Assembly (NCBI GenBank): GCA_002914805.1
Contig: JXTB01000038.1
Location: 70,570 to 134,569 of the forward strand
Source of the DNA: Parasponia andersonii
Lineage: Eukaryota; Streptophyta; Magnoliopsida; Rosales; Cannabaceae
DNA length: 64,000 nt
Reading direction: 5' to 3'
The position numbers were made by a program, and so were the translations under genes. The number at the start of each line of letters is the position of its first letter. Within the stretch, counting starts at the first letter, position 1. Positions 1 through 12,511 of the stretch are shown piece by piece. The notes beneath the pieces are model-generated. The model searched no databases. It saw only the letters and a list, made by a program, of their open reading frames with translations, and was not told the DNA's origin.

Positions 1-179
1 GGGAGTGGAGTCTTCCATGAAGCCACTATCAGCCCACGATACATGTTTAAAAAAAAAAAAGGGGTAATCGTCTCTTTTTCATTTTAAACCCTAACCCTAC
101 ACAATCTCCTTCAATAGCAACTTCACTTAAGTCTCTACCTCACCAATCTCCTTTCCATTGACAGCTGCTAGAAGTTCCG

Positions 180-1378
180 GTGAGGGGTTTCATTTTCGCT
201 CAAGTTTGGGGAAGAAAATTCTGCTGTATACGAGAAATGGGAATCAAACGAGTAGCTCGTAAAGCCTCCAAAGCAGTCAAGTTCAAATCTGAAGCAGCCG
301 AAATAAGGTATGAAGAGAACATTCAAAATCGGCCTCTAAGTGTCGAAAAAGGGTTCGTGGGGATAATAGTAAGCCATTAGGGCAGCCACCATTCATTGTA
401 GATGTTATCACCCAACACAACTGGCAACTGTTCTGCGCTCATCCAGAGGACCCGATTGTGCCTCTGGTTCGCGAATTCTATGCCAACTTGACTAATCCAG
501 ACGATGACACCGTGTACGTTAGAGGAGTTTAGGTGCCCTTGAGCGCGGAAGCCATAAATACCATCTTTTGTTTGGGGGATCCGGTAGATGAGCACTCTGA
601 ATTCGTCGAAGACATCACGGAACCTGAACTAGCTATGGTGCTGGAGACGATTGCTATAGCAGGAGCTGAATGGAATGTCTCATCCCAGGGTGCCTACACA
701 TGCCTTCAGAGCTCACTGAACCCACCTGCAAAATTTTGGTACCATTTTCTAAAATCTTGCTTGCTACCCACCACACATGGCAAAATAGTTTCTAAGGAGT
801 GTGTGTTGCTGTTGTACTCCATGTTGACTGGTAAATCTATCAACGTGGGTCGGATGATTTATAGGAAAATTTGTGCATGTGCTGCGAGGAAATCAGGAGC
901 TTTATTTTTCCCATCTCTAATTACCAGGATGTGTCGTAATGCACGTGCTCCTTACCTGGTAAATGAAGAAAAGCTTCACAACACGGGCGAAATAGATGCC
1001 ATTGCTGTGGCCCGAATTGCCCAAGAAGGACCAGCCGAGCCTTCCCATCGACCTTCATCAAGCAGACCTGCGACAGCATCCAGCAGCAGCACCACCAGTG
1101 AGACCCTGCAGCAGCTAAAATCCCTGGAGCAACACATAAGTCAACAGGAGGTTCAGCAGTACCAGCTGATAACAATGCTGCAGCAAATTCTCCAGCAGTA
1201 GCGGCAATTCTGGGCATATGCAAAGGAACGGGACAATGCCTTAAAGAAGTCCCTGCAGAAGAATTTCACTAAACCCATTCCAATTTTCCCTGCATTTCCA
1301 GAAGAAATACTCTAGGATTTGGACGATGAGCACATGGCAGAATCTGATGAAGATGGATCTAATGGAGCTGCAGCGTAA
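180..1378 (+). pseudogene. Retrotransposon-encoded 'putative plant transposon protein' ORF, broken
   Basis: Read in pieces, the product starts with a basic N-terminus (from 240, beginning MGIKRVARKASK), passes a frame change near 370, then carries a segment containing VREFYANLTNPDDDTVYVRG and AEAINTIFCLGDP. This layout matches the large plant family annotated as putative plant transposon protein, found inside Ty3/gypsy elements. The C-terminal third is Ser/Thr-rich and then Gln-rich (LEQHISQQEVQQYQL), a likely coiled coil, and ends in an acidic tail at 1378. Three in-frame TAG stops (near 531, 1199 and 1313) interrupt it. Two sit in glutamine-rich context as if CAG had become TAG, and the first could be a lost Trp. 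Its function in the element is not known to me. Confidence 0.7.
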
Positions 1379-2839
1379 TTGTGATAGGAAGTTTTCACCT
1401 CTTTGCCCTCTCTTTTTATTTCCTTATTTGTTCTTTTATTTTGTGTTGCAGTGGGGATACTATTTGTTTTTAGGTTTGGGGGTGTTTTATCTGATTTTAT
1501 TTCTTTTATGTGTTTTGTGCGGTTGTCTGTTAATATCTGTTTGTGTTCTGTTGCTCTGGTATGCTACAGTATTATGATCGTATGAAACTCTTACTACTTT
1601 AAAATTTTCAGCTTATGAGATGAATTGCCATAAATTGAATATTGGGGATATTTATTTTAGCTTACTGTTATATGTGAAATTTCCAATTTTTTTATGCATT
1701 ATAGCTATGGATTAGAGGCCTTTAGGAAAACTTAAGAAATCTTGAATAATTGTGAGGGCTTAAGGTCTAGAAATGAATTTTGTGAATCTTTCAAAATAAA
1801 ATGTAGGAGACTAAACATGGAGGACTTAGTGTAGGCATGATACATTGAAAGTAAAAATGAGCTTAAGTTTAGGGGAGTAAAAAAAAAATTAAAAAAAATT
1901 AAAAAAATTAAAAAAGAAAATAATAATGTTATGAAAAATGAATACTCCACTATTTTGAATTACTTAGTAACCAGGGGTAACATGAGCTTTATGTATACAT
2001 TTGCGTCAAACAGTAGTTTAGAATATGAGTATGCCTCAGCAACTCTGAAAGTGACTTTGCTAAGTAACCGGGTGCCTTCATCACCAATGTTGGCATTCGC
2101 ATAAAAAGGCATTGTGACATTTGAGTGTAAAAAAAAAAAAAAAGAGAAGAAGAAAAGAAACAAGTAATAATAAAATCATCCCCCAAATTAAGCTCAGTAG
2201 TACAAGTTTGTTAAAGCCTTATAAGTCTTAAGTGTTTTGTTGACTTGCATTAGTGGAGAAGGATTTACAAGATCAGCTTTTGAAACAAGAAAGTTAGGTC
2301 TAATGATCATATTTTAGGATGACTTGAGTAATCTAGAGAATTCTAACCATAGTTTCCATATACACACTCAAAGGAAAATCACATGTGAAAGTAAGTTTGT
2401 AATAAATTGAACTAGTATTTGAGGAAGGGTGATTCTAATCAAAGGATGAAGATTGAAAAGTGGAACAGAGAACTAAAGAATGATTTTCTTACTATCAATA
2501 AACCAGAGCTCTTTTGTGTCTATGTCATCTTTGTCACTCGGGGACAAGTAACAATTCAAGTTTGGGGGTATGATAACTCTATAAAAATAGAGTTATTTAG
2601 TATATTTTTGAGTCTTGGGATAGCTGTTTTAAAGGATCAAATTGTCTAGTTTAAATGTTTTTCTTTATTTTATTTTTGTCTGTGGTGTTTCCGATGATTA
2701 CAATTTAATATAGTCAATATCTATTTTATTTTCTTTTTATTTCTAATAGAAATGTTGAAAATTAGGACTTGAATTCTGATGAATTTAAATGGCCACATCT
2801 TTGAAGGAATGCTGAACTTAAGTAAAAGCTGGAAGTAAC
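1379..2839 (+). other. Non-coding internal region of the retrotransposon
   Basis: AT-rich, with no conserved ORF. It contains the G-rich polypurine-like runs (1472-1484, about 1864, 2558-2570) and a homopurine A-rich stretch at 1878-1925. Short ORFs here look accidental. Confidence 0.5.
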
Positions 2840-3990
2840 TTTGCTGCAGCAACGTGCCGGAACAATACTGAACAGCAGAATTCTTTTTCTGACTGGCATC
2901 TTTTACGCACAGCTGGTGCTGACAGTTAATATTAAATACCAGCTATGGGAAAATGAAGTAAAAGTGGTCCTTGCTCTATATTTGGCTGACAAGTGTGTTA
3001 GGGTACCTTACCTACTCTGATATAAAAGGAAAATGTACTGTAAGAAGAGAGGAGGGAGGAGGGCTGACCAAAAGAAAAAGATGGAAAAGAAAAGAAAGAA
3101 AGGAAGACAGTACAGAGAAGAGAGGACGAAGGAGAAGGAGTACTAGCAGCAGGGAGCTCGATTTACCATCATCCAGCTAGATTTTTCCTTACCTTCTTAA
3201 ATCTTCTTTGTATTTGATTTCTTTTTCTTATCTTGAACTTTCTGTAATCTATGAATTACTTTGGATTGCTGATTTTTGAGCCCCAGAACATTAGCTAAGT
3301 TTTTCTTAGATGGGATATTGATGAATCTAAGGTTGTAATGAAGGATTAAATGTTGTTTTAAGTGTTTATAGTAATTTCTTCTTGTTCACTCAAGTGAGCT
3401 TTATCATTAATTCCTATTATTATTTGGCCACCAATATTTAGGATAAATAAACTAGGATTAATTTTGGAAAGGTTAATTTTAGTTGGATCTAACTTGACTG
3501 ATACATGTTTCAAGTGTCTTCTTAGTGGATTCCTGAATTAGTAATGATATAGGAATATATTGTTACCATGTATAACCCATTGAAAATAGATGCTATAAAG
3601 GAAGTATTGAGAACTGGATCAGCATAAGAATATGTTAAATCTGATTTAAAGAACTTAAAACATAATAAATTCAGAAGATTATTATGTATTGATGGAATTT
3701 TCTGTTACTGGAGTGAATTTTGCCATAAGCATTGCTGCAGCAATTGTACCCAGATTTGCAACCGAGGAGGATTTAATCATCCCATCTTAATATATCTATT
3801 CATTTACAATCTCTTGTCTGTTTTATGTTTGGAATTTACATTTTTTATTTTGCATCTGTCAATTCTTATAATTTCTTAATTCAGCTTATTTGACATTAGT
3901 TTTATCCAACTAATTTTGTTAATCAATTCATGTGGAGACGATACTCAACTCATTACTATATTACTTGTTCGGCACGTGCACTTGCATAGC
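2840..3990 (+). repeat. LTR-like region of the Athila/Tat-type element
   Basis: A TATA box (TATAAAAG, 3021-3028) is followed by a purine-rich leader and T-rich sequence. The segment ends in the GTGGAGACGATACTC and GCACTTGC motifs that commonly close these LTRs. The start is approximate, because no second LTR copy lies in the window to align it with. A 69-codon basic ORF at 2971-3180 reads through the purine-rich leader and is probably not a protein. Confidence 0.5.
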
Positions 3991-4010
3991 AATTATAAAA
4001 AAAAACGCCA

Positions 4011-4769
4011 ACATTGATTCTATTCTACTAAATTTGATTTTCATCTTTGTTTTTGATTATTACTCTCTATTTCTTATCTTTAGTATCAGTTCAACACAAT
4101 TTTAGATGCTCAACATAGCCAAGCATTATACCGGTTCATCAATTGGTAATACTCTTCCTATGTATTTACAAAATGGGACTTATTTATTTTCACTGTGTTT
4201 ATCGTTATTTTATTTAAGTGTACAATGTTAACACCCACCGAATACTGCAATGAAAACTAGTCTAGTCTAGAAGGTTTTTGGCATAGGATTTCTCATCGCT
4301 TTATTACAGTATTATCGTATCAGTTCATCAATTGGTAATATTCTTCCTATGTATTACAAAATGGGACTTATTTATTTTCGCTATATGTATCTATTTTTGT
4401 TTTCAAATTTCTCTACGAATTATTGAAACCGTAAGTATGAATATGATATCAACTCACATGATCCAATAATAAGTAACACATCAAAACAAAGCACACTTAT
4501 ATTCTTAGAATTCGACATTCTATCCCTAATTCACAAAGTTGAAGGCCTTTTTATATGATATTTAAAATTAAATTGCCAATCAATTTAGCAAGTGTAACAT
4601 TTTCAGTATGAATTTCTTATTATACAAGATTTGATTCAGTAAACACATCAATTATACCTATAATAAGCTCATCTCTCATCTCATTCAGTGCACTTAAGTT
4701 AGATTGGTACCTTCAAATATAAATATTAAGGTATTTAAAAGGAAAAGTAAAAATAGTACCAATTCATTT
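4011..4769. other. Non-coding stretch with a short direct repeat and LARP6-copy sequence
   Basis: 4081-4147, read on the minus strand, matches 11130-11200 downstream of copy B exon 5, so this is tail sequence of the LARP6 duplication. A unit of about 55 bp at 4137-4192 recurs at 4322-4375 (shared core CATCAATTGGTAAT and ACAAAATGGGACTTATTTAT). No gene is seen. Confidence 0.5.
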
Positions 4770-5776
4770 GATAACAAAACAAATGGACACATCACTTAGG
4801 TCAATCTTTTTGGTTATGTATCTTACTATTGATAAACATCTCGACCCTATATCACCTTTTGATGACACTTCTGCTGCACGCGAAACACGTATGCATATAT
4901 GTTTTATATTGGAAATAAGATTAAAAAAATTAGTCCACAATCATAACTAGTAAAAAGCACTAATAAAGCAACGAGAAGAGAAGTCAAAAAGGGGACATAC
5001 TTTCCAACCTCGCCAAAAATTTTCTGAATGCTCTCCACTGAATAATCCTCAGATAGATTCTCTACTAAATCAGTATATAACTAGGGTAGGTACACGAAGT
5101 AGATTGCTATCAAATTCAAAAAATTCATATGAATACAAGTGAATATTAAGTACCCACAAGTTACCTTAGAATCCTTAGCCTAAGAAAATGGAAAAGGATG
5201 AAGCCATTTCACCTTTTTTCCATCCTAACTCATAACCTACACAAATAGGTTATGCACATGCATAAGCATGACTAAGACTTCAAAAGCACTAAACATTTGG
5301 AAGGGAAGATAGGAAGATTTACAAGAAAGGAAAATTGCTTCAATGCAGTGGCTAGCAATGCATTATCTCTGATAAGTTTTTCCATTTTCCTAAAGGAAGC
5401 AATAACTGCTATAGGTACTGCAGAAAAATTTTGCACCAAAATTTATAAATAGGATATCAAAATACCTAAGTAGTAGCCAAAGCAGTCTCCATATTCTCAA
5501 AGACATGAATCCAATGTAATACATCACAAAAAAGATAAATAATGTAAATAGATGATTGCACCAAAACCTATCTCTTTTGAGACATATAGGCTGACACTGT
5601 TAGATAGTGTTCTAAAATGACAGTCTTAGCTGGCACCATCTCTACTACCAAGTTTCAATGTCATACTAATACTTATTTTTTCTAGCATAAAAAAAAGAAG
5701 CAATCCAAAGGGTGTGTAAAACAATTTTTTTTTTTAAAAAGACAACAACTAATTTCCTTTAATTGTACCATTTACT

Positions 5777-6575
5777 TGGAACTAGTGGAAATTAAGTCAT
5801 TCTATAACTCAGAATGTGTGCAAGTGGTTATCTCTGTTATACATTAGGCTTACGCAATAACAATTAAATAAAAAAATATAAGCAGAATAAGGTATTAGGT
5901 TTGAGCTTTGAACTTCTTAGCGAAACTTAGGATAATTATCAAGCATCAGTGAATTATAAATGACATAAAGAACCTAAAGCTCATACTCACTTTGAAATTG
6001 TTCAATGCAGCAAAAATCAAAGTTCGTTGCCTAAGATATAACTTATATATTATAACATATTGATACGATTTGCATTTTGTAACTTAAGAGTTTGTTGATT
6101 TTATTTGGTTTGCACATGGCAATTTTATGGAGTTTGCATATCTGGAAATTGCAAAACAAAGAGTAATGTTTGTGAAGCCAAAATTTGCTGAAAGGATTAA
6201 TTTGAATAAAGAAGGAATCGGTTGCAGAAAGGAGATAGTCATTCAGCATAGTCTCAAATGCTCGGTATAGCCAAATCTGATTATACCAGGAAAACGTCTA
6301 GACAATGTGACCTGTCAGAAGACCTTGCTGTCACTCATCACCTTCAACATCTCTACTCTTATGTTGCTTAGATAGGTTAAAGGATATGACTAACATTTGG
6401 AAGTCTCGCATGATCAAAAATGTTAGAGAGCAAGCTAAATAAAGATGAGCCAAGGAACTGTATATTACATTCAAGTATTTAACAGTGTAAGCTAAAACTA
6501 CTCACTCAAAAACCTTATGTTAGCCAAAAGAATGCAAAATTTACTTTGAATTCTCTAGCCTAAGTATGCATGTCA
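5777..6575. repeat. Left unit of a ~0.8 kb near-identical direct repeat
   Basis: The segment starting TGGAACTAGTGGAAATTAAG and ending GTATGCATGTCA recurs immediately after a single N. The units differ by a few substitutions and small indels; for example, 14 bp near 6155 is missing in the right unit. Confidence 0.9.
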
Positions 6576-6576
6576 N

Positions 6577-7361
6577 TGGAACTAGTGGAAATTAAGTCAT
6601 TCTATAACTCAGAATGTGTGCAAGTGGTTATCTCTGTTATACATTAGGCTTACGCAATAACAATTAAATAAGAAATATAAGCAGAATAAGGTATTAGGTT
6701 TGAGCTTTGAACTTCTTAGCGAAACTTAGGATAATTATTAAGCATCAGTGAATTATAAATGACATAAAGAACCTAAAGCTCATACTCACTTTGAAATTGT
6801 TCAATGCAGCAAAAATCAATGTTCGCAGCCTAAGATATAACTAATATATTATAACATATTGATACGATTTGCGTTTTGTAATTTAAGAGTTTGTTGATTT
6901 TATTTGGTTTGCACATGGCAATTTTATGGAGTTTGCATAACTGGAAATTGCATGTTTGTGAAGCTAAAATTTGGTGAAAGGATTAATTTGAATAAAGAAG
7001 GAATCGGTTGCAGAAAGGAGATAGTCATTCAGCACAGTCTCAAATGCTCGGTATAGCCAAATCTGGTTATACCAGGAAAACGTCTAGACAATGTGACCTG
7101 TCAGAAGACCTTGCTGTCACTCATCACCTTCAATATCTCTACCCTTGTGTTGCTTAGATAGGTTAAAGGATATGACTAACATTTGGAAGTCTAGCATGAT
7201 CAAAAATGTTAGAGAGCAAGCTAAATAAAGATGAGCCAAGGAACTGTATATTACATTCAAGTATTCAACAGTGTAAGCTAAAACTACTCACTCAAAAACC
7301 TTATGTTAGCCAAAAGAATGCAAAATTTACTTTGAATTCTCTAGCCTAAGTATGCATGTCA
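6577..7361. repeat. Right unit of the ~0.8 kb direct repeat
   Basis: It begins directly after the N at 6576 with the same 20 bases as position 5777 and ends at the same ATGCATGTCA. The other LARP6 copies carry this intron segment only once, so the doubling is specific to this place or to the assembly. Confidence 0.9.
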
Positions 7362-7815
7362 ACAAAAAAAATACCACGAAAATTTACTATAAGCCTGACA
7401 CAAGCCTTTCCATAAGGCACTTGACCAAGATCGTACAATACATTTATCCTACTAACATTCAAATTTCAACTCATACAAACAAAAAAAGAAAAATAACTAC
7501 ATATTGACAAGTTCATCACGTCAAAATTACGATAAATGGATTCAACTTAAATCTTAGTATCAACATTTTGTCATATATCGATTTCCGATTTCATAGAAGC
7601 ACAGATCAAAAGGAACTTCCTCAAACTTCTTTCGCTAGTAACTAATAAAGATACCTATTATATACTAAAAGACATGCTAGTTTGATCATATCAACACACA
7701 ATAAATGTTTAGCTATCTATACAAGACTATTGTTCAGAGTAATTGTTCTTTCAAGAAACAATAATACAAGAAACATAAGATCAGAAAAATGAAATAGTGT
7801 AAACTTACTTACCAA
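7362..7815. other. Intron 2 sequence of LARP6 pseudogene A
   Basis: Reverse complement of sequence found at 21175-21640 in the intact gene (shared CACTTGACCAAGAT and ACTAGTAACT..TCAAAC segments). No other content. Confidence 0.6.
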
Positions 7816-8854
7816 ACCCTTCTTTGTTCTTTCTAATCAAACTTATCAATATTTGTTAGTGGACAAATTTTCATCACAGAACTAATATTCCACCTATAAG
7901 AATCACCCAAGAAAAGTTAGTCATGCTACAACGCAATCATCTAAGTACTAAATTAAGACCATAATAACCTTCAAACAAATAATAATCAATAAAAAATAAA
8001 AATTACTTCGATTTTCTCTAAAGTTTACACTTAAATTCACCATAGTTCTTAAAGTTGTAAGAGATAAAAACCTTCCCTTTCTATTGAACATATTTCATTT
8101 TCTCCTCATTATTCAAATGCATTAGCATATTAAAATCAAATTATCCTAATAGGCGTCTTTGAATTCCTCATCCCCATTTCAAATTAATTCAAACGAAAAC
8201 TAACATTAATACCAGCATATAAATTGAGAACTTTTATAACTATTCTCCAAAAAAAAAAGAATCTAGGACTCAACTCCAAAGCATATACTATTACAAAATC
8301 TATGTATATAAGTTTCAGCATAGGCATTAAGTTAAATAGCGCAAAACTACAAGAAAGGCATTCTGTTTTTTTACCCACTTTTCCCAAACCACAATACTCA
8401 AAATGTCAGTTTCATTTCATACTCGCACATTTTCTTGGTTATCAAACATGTTGTAAAAAAGCCTCACATAGGTTCAAATGCAAGCACGACAAAATCATAA
8501 ACTAAAAGAATTGGAGAGGTCTTCTACCTACTGAATGATTTTGCATTTGAAATCTTCACTAAGGCCATTGGCTTCGACCGCGGGAGGCTTATCGCCATGA
8601 ATGAGACTATGGTTGATGTCGTGATCTTGATCTTGATCTTACTTGTCTTTGGACAGTACCTCATAAGTGTCATCTACCACGTGATTAGGGGTTCTTATGG
8701 GTGAGATTTCAATGCACTTTGGTGTCAGTGGCGACGACAACGACTGGGATAAGGCAGCGGCGATTATGGTAGTAGGGGGACCCTTTAGGGGAGGGAGAGG
8801 AGGAAGACCAGAGTGAGGAGGATAGAAAGGTAAAAGTGGCTCCTTCTCACTCAT

Positions 8855-9046
8855 TTCTTCTCTTCATCTGCCATCTACGCTAGGTTCTTACTTAGACCTT
8901 TATACAATGGGCAGAAAAGGAAGTTCATATTCCACTAGGATATTTTCGTCACTTCAAAACTATCCTTGTTTCAACGCTTTTGATTCTAAAGTCAAAATAG
9001 AAGACCATTTTAAACCTTTACTTGCACCATTTTAAAATTTTTGGTT
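8855..9046 (-). promoter_or_regulatory. Upstream region of LARP6 pseudogene A
   Basis: The reverse complement aligns with 19909-20091 upstream of the intact LARP6 gene: shared ACGAAAATA, CCGCCCATTGTATAAAGG-like and GAGAAGAAATGAG segments just before the start codon. It stops at about 9046 in the middle of the palindromic ATTTTAAAAT block, where copy B begins on the other strand. CATTGTATAAAGG holds a TATA-like TATAAAG in both copies. Confidence 0.6.
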
Positions 9047-11248
9047 AGAAGCCTTTACTAGTTTTTCAGTTTGTGACTTTTGATTGCTTGCATTTGAACC
9101 CATGTGATGATTTATTACAGCATCTTTGGTAGTCGAGTAAATATGCAAATATGAAATGAAACTGACATTTTGAGTATTGTGGTTTAGGGGAAGGAGGAAA
9201 AAAAGGAATGTCTTTCCTAAAGTTTTGCGCTATTTAACTTAATTCCTATATTGAAACTTATATGTGCAAATTACTAGTTTGTGTCTATAGTTATTAGTCA
9301 TGATTTTGTAATGCTATATGCTTTGGAGTGGAGCCCTAGATTCTTTTATCTCTGGTGAATAGTTACAGAATTTCTCAATTCATGTGCTGGTATTGATATT
9401 AGTTTTCGTTTGAATTAATTTGAAATAGGGATGAGGAATTCAAAGACGCTTGTTAAGATAATTTGATTTTAATGTGCTGATGCATTTGAATAATAATGAG
9501 AAAATGAAATACGTTCAATAGCAAGGGAAGATTTTTATCTGTTATAGCTTTAAGAACTATGGTGAATTTAAGTGTAAATTTTAGGGAATCTCGAAGTAAT
9601 TTTTAGTTTTTATTAATTATTATTTGTTTGAAGGCTATTATGGTCTTAATTTAGTACTTGTGTGATTGCATTGTAGCATGACTAACTTTTCTTAGGTAAT
9701 TCTTATAGGTGGAATATTATTTCAGTGATGAAAATTTGCCCACTGTCAAACAAATAATAAGTTTGATTAGAAAGAACAAAGATGGATCTGGTAAGTAAGT
9801 TTATGCTATTTCATTTTTTTGATCTTATATTTATTGTATTATTGTTTCTTGAAAGAACAATTACTCTGAACAATAGTCTCCTTTGGATAGTTAAATATTT
9901 GTTGTGTGTTGATATGATCAAACTAGCATGCTTTTAGTGTATAAGAGATATCCTTATTAGTTACTAGTGAAAGAAGTTTAGGAAAGTTCCTCTTGATTTG
10001 TACTTTTGTGAAATTGGATACTGATATATGACAAAATACCGATACAATGATTTAAGTTGAATCTATTTATCATAATTTTGACTTGATGAACTTGTCAGTA
10101 TGTAGTTATTTTTCTTTTTTGTATTGTATGAGTTGGAAGCTGAATTTTTGTAGGATAAATGTGTTGTACCATCTTGGTCAAGTGCAGGTCAGGCCTCTTG
10201 TAAATCTTTGTTGTTTCTTTTTTATCGGTATGCATACTTAGGCTAGAGAATTCAAAGTAAATTTTAGATTCGTTTGGTTAATATAAGGTTGTTGAGTGAG
10301 TAGTTTTTAGCTTACATTGTTGAATACTTGAATGTAATGTACAGATCCTTGGATCATCTTTATTTAGCTTTCTCTCTAACATTTTTTATCATGCAAGACT
10401 TCTAAATGTCAGTCATATCATTTAACCTATCTATGCAACACAAGAATGTAGATGCTGACGGTGATGGGTGACAGCAGGGTCTTCTGACAAGTCATATCGT
10501 CCAGACATTTTCCTAGTACAACTAGATTTGGTTGTGCTAAGCATCTGAGACTGTGCTGAATGACTATCTTCTTACTACCAACTGATTCTTTCTCTATTCA
10601 AATGAATCCTTTAAGCAATTTTTAGCTTCATAAACATTACTCTTCGTTTTATAGTTTTCAATTATGCAAACTCCATAAAATTGCCATTTGCAAACCAAAA
10701 AAAACCAACAGACTCCTAAGTTGCAAAATGCAAATCATATCAACATGTTATAATATGATTCATTGATGCTTGATAATTATCTTTATGTCATTTATGATTC
10801 ACTGATGCCTGATATGTCGTCATATCAATATGTTATAATATGTCGGTTATATCTTAGGTAACGAACTTTGATTTTTAATGCATTGAACAATTTCAAAGTA
10901 AGTATGAGCTTTAGGTTCTTTATGTCATTTATAATTCACTTATCCTTGATAACTATCCTAAGTTTCGCTAAGAAGTTCAAAGCTTAATCAGTGGTATCAA
11001 CATGTTATAATATGTCGGTTATATCTAATTTGTGCACCTATCCTAGTTATATATTGATTTGTTAGGGAATCTACTTAAGGATCAATCAACGGAAAATCCA
11101 TAAAAAGAAAATTACCAATTGATGAACTGATATGATGCTTGGCTGTGCTGAGCATCTAAGATTGTGTTGAACTGATACTATAGATAAGAATCAGAGAGTG
11201 ATAACAAACTGATTTTAAATGAAGTTTCATTTTACTTGGGCTCTATTT

Positions 11249-12511
11249 TAAGGATGTACATTGGCCAGGTTGGGTTAGGTTGTACTAATTTTCTGGGCCA
11301 ACCCAACATATTCAGATTGCAAAATTTTCAACCTAACCCAACACATGAGGGCCTTTAAATTGAATTGGCCTTACTGTTGTGAGCCTCGAGTTGGGTTGGG
11401 TCAGCCTAAAATATTTAAAGAGAGGAAAAAAAAAAGCTTTGGACATAGGCCTTATATTTTGCGAACGTGGGCTTATGTAGTAGAAATTAACTAAAAGCTA
11501 CTATAAATAATAAAAACAAAAGAACAAAAAACACAAATAATACAATCTTAAAACCATAATACAACAAAATGTCCATTAAACTCCAGGACTAATGAAGTCA
11601 ATTTGGAACATAATTACAGCACAAAATTATAGTCCGAGTCCAGTAAAAATATAAATATAACTAGATAATAATATCAAATTAAAAAAGTTCATCTTTAGTG
11701 ACCACAATCTTTCTCCATGTTCCAAAGCTACCTATGTTTATAATAAAAATACAACTCAGTAGAATAAAATCAACTTATCATTATCAAGCATATTTGAACA
11801 CAAACAGTACCAACTAATGTAATGAAGAATATTAAGTAGAGTTCATAGCCAACAAAATTACCATTTATTATAAGCAAAATCTAATAAAGTTAACTTATCG
11901 GGCAAAGTTGAACACTTAAACCAAGCACTAAAATTATAGAATAAAACATTAGTTAAGCATGAATATTGACATTAAAAAATAGAGCTACAATTGAAAAAAA
12001 TTGAGAAAAAAAACACACTCAGTATGAAAAAAAAACAAAGGACAATATTAAGCATGTAAAGAGAGGCTATATATTATGAAATAGAGACTCTTACCAAATG
12101 AAGGTCCTTGAATCTTTGCCGCTATATTTCTTGAATTGGTGCTCTTAGATACTTTTAGAAAGAAAAGAGACAAGAAAATGAAAATTAGATTCCTGAACTC
12201 AAAAGCAAAAGATTAAACTTCAACACAAGAATAAAAAATAAACATAATCTCAATCAACAATATGACCTTGTGAATCATAAGGATGAGCTATTGTATAGTC
12301 AAGTCTATGAATAAGAGAGAGAGAGAGAAACATAAAAGTGGGAATGAGACAAGAGTGAGGGAGATGAGAGTGAAAGGATTTGTGGCTGAGAATGAGATTC
12401 TATATATGAGTATGGGAGAGGCGAGAGTAAAGGTTTGTGTCAGTGAGAGTGACGACGTGAGTGAAAGGCACAGATTTGTTAAGGTTCATCTTTCTGTTGG
12501 TAAATTGACCT
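11249..12511 (+). mobile_element. hAT element remnant in LARP6 copy B
   Basis: It starts TAAGGATGTACA after CTCTATTT, the decayed equivalents of the terminal repeat and target duplication of the clean hAT copy at 24316. Homology runs to about 12200 (matching 25205) and then continues into sequence the other copy lacks, including a GA-rich stretch at 12310-12370. No right terminal repeat is found, because the LTR-like insert follows. Being in the same intron position, it was inserted before the LARP6 duplication. Confidence 0.75.

Larger units (their letters stand above)
1..4010 (+). mobile_element. Decayed Ty3/gypsy (Athila/Tat-type) retrotransposon, 3' part
   Basis: The stretch holds a plant-transposon-type ORF (180-1378), a long non-coding part with repeated polypurine-like runs of the form AAGTTTGGGGG (near 1472, 1864 and 2558), and an LTR-like tail with a TATA box (3021-3027) ending in the motif GTGGAGACGATACTC (3932) and GCACGTGCACTTGC (3972). 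These are habitual marks of Athila/Tat elements, where an extra ORF and several G-rich runs separate pol from the 3' LTR. The gag-pol part would lie left of the window. The lineage call rests on motif recognition; the LTR boundaries were not resolved. Confidence 0.65.
4770..8854 (-). pseudogene. LARP6 pseudogene copy A (exons 1-6, minus strand)
   Basis: Compared with the intact gene at 20092-26878, this copy keeps exon 1 (8854-8528), exon 2 (about 7897-7816), exon 3 (about 5430-5335), exon 4 (about 5225-5160), exon 5 (about 5095-5005) and exon 6 (about 4925-4790), with recognisable introns between. It is dead: exon 1 has a TAA where the gene has a Gln codon after KDK, and TAG replaces the last Gln codon before the donor. 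Exon 2 reads VEY*FCDENLSTNKY*, and exon 4 has further stops. Exons 7-11 are missing on this strand. Retained introns show DNA-level duplication, not retroposition. Its intron 2 carries the near-identical tandem repeat 5777-7361. Confidence 0.85.

Noticed and set aside
533..1201. 222-codon ORF as an active host gene
   Set aside because: It is the middle of a retrotransposon ORF with in-frame stops before and after, and sits in an LTR-element context.
921..1223. Minus-strand ORF opposite the retrotransposon protein
   Set aside because: Shadow of the plus-strand coding frame; no family resemblance.
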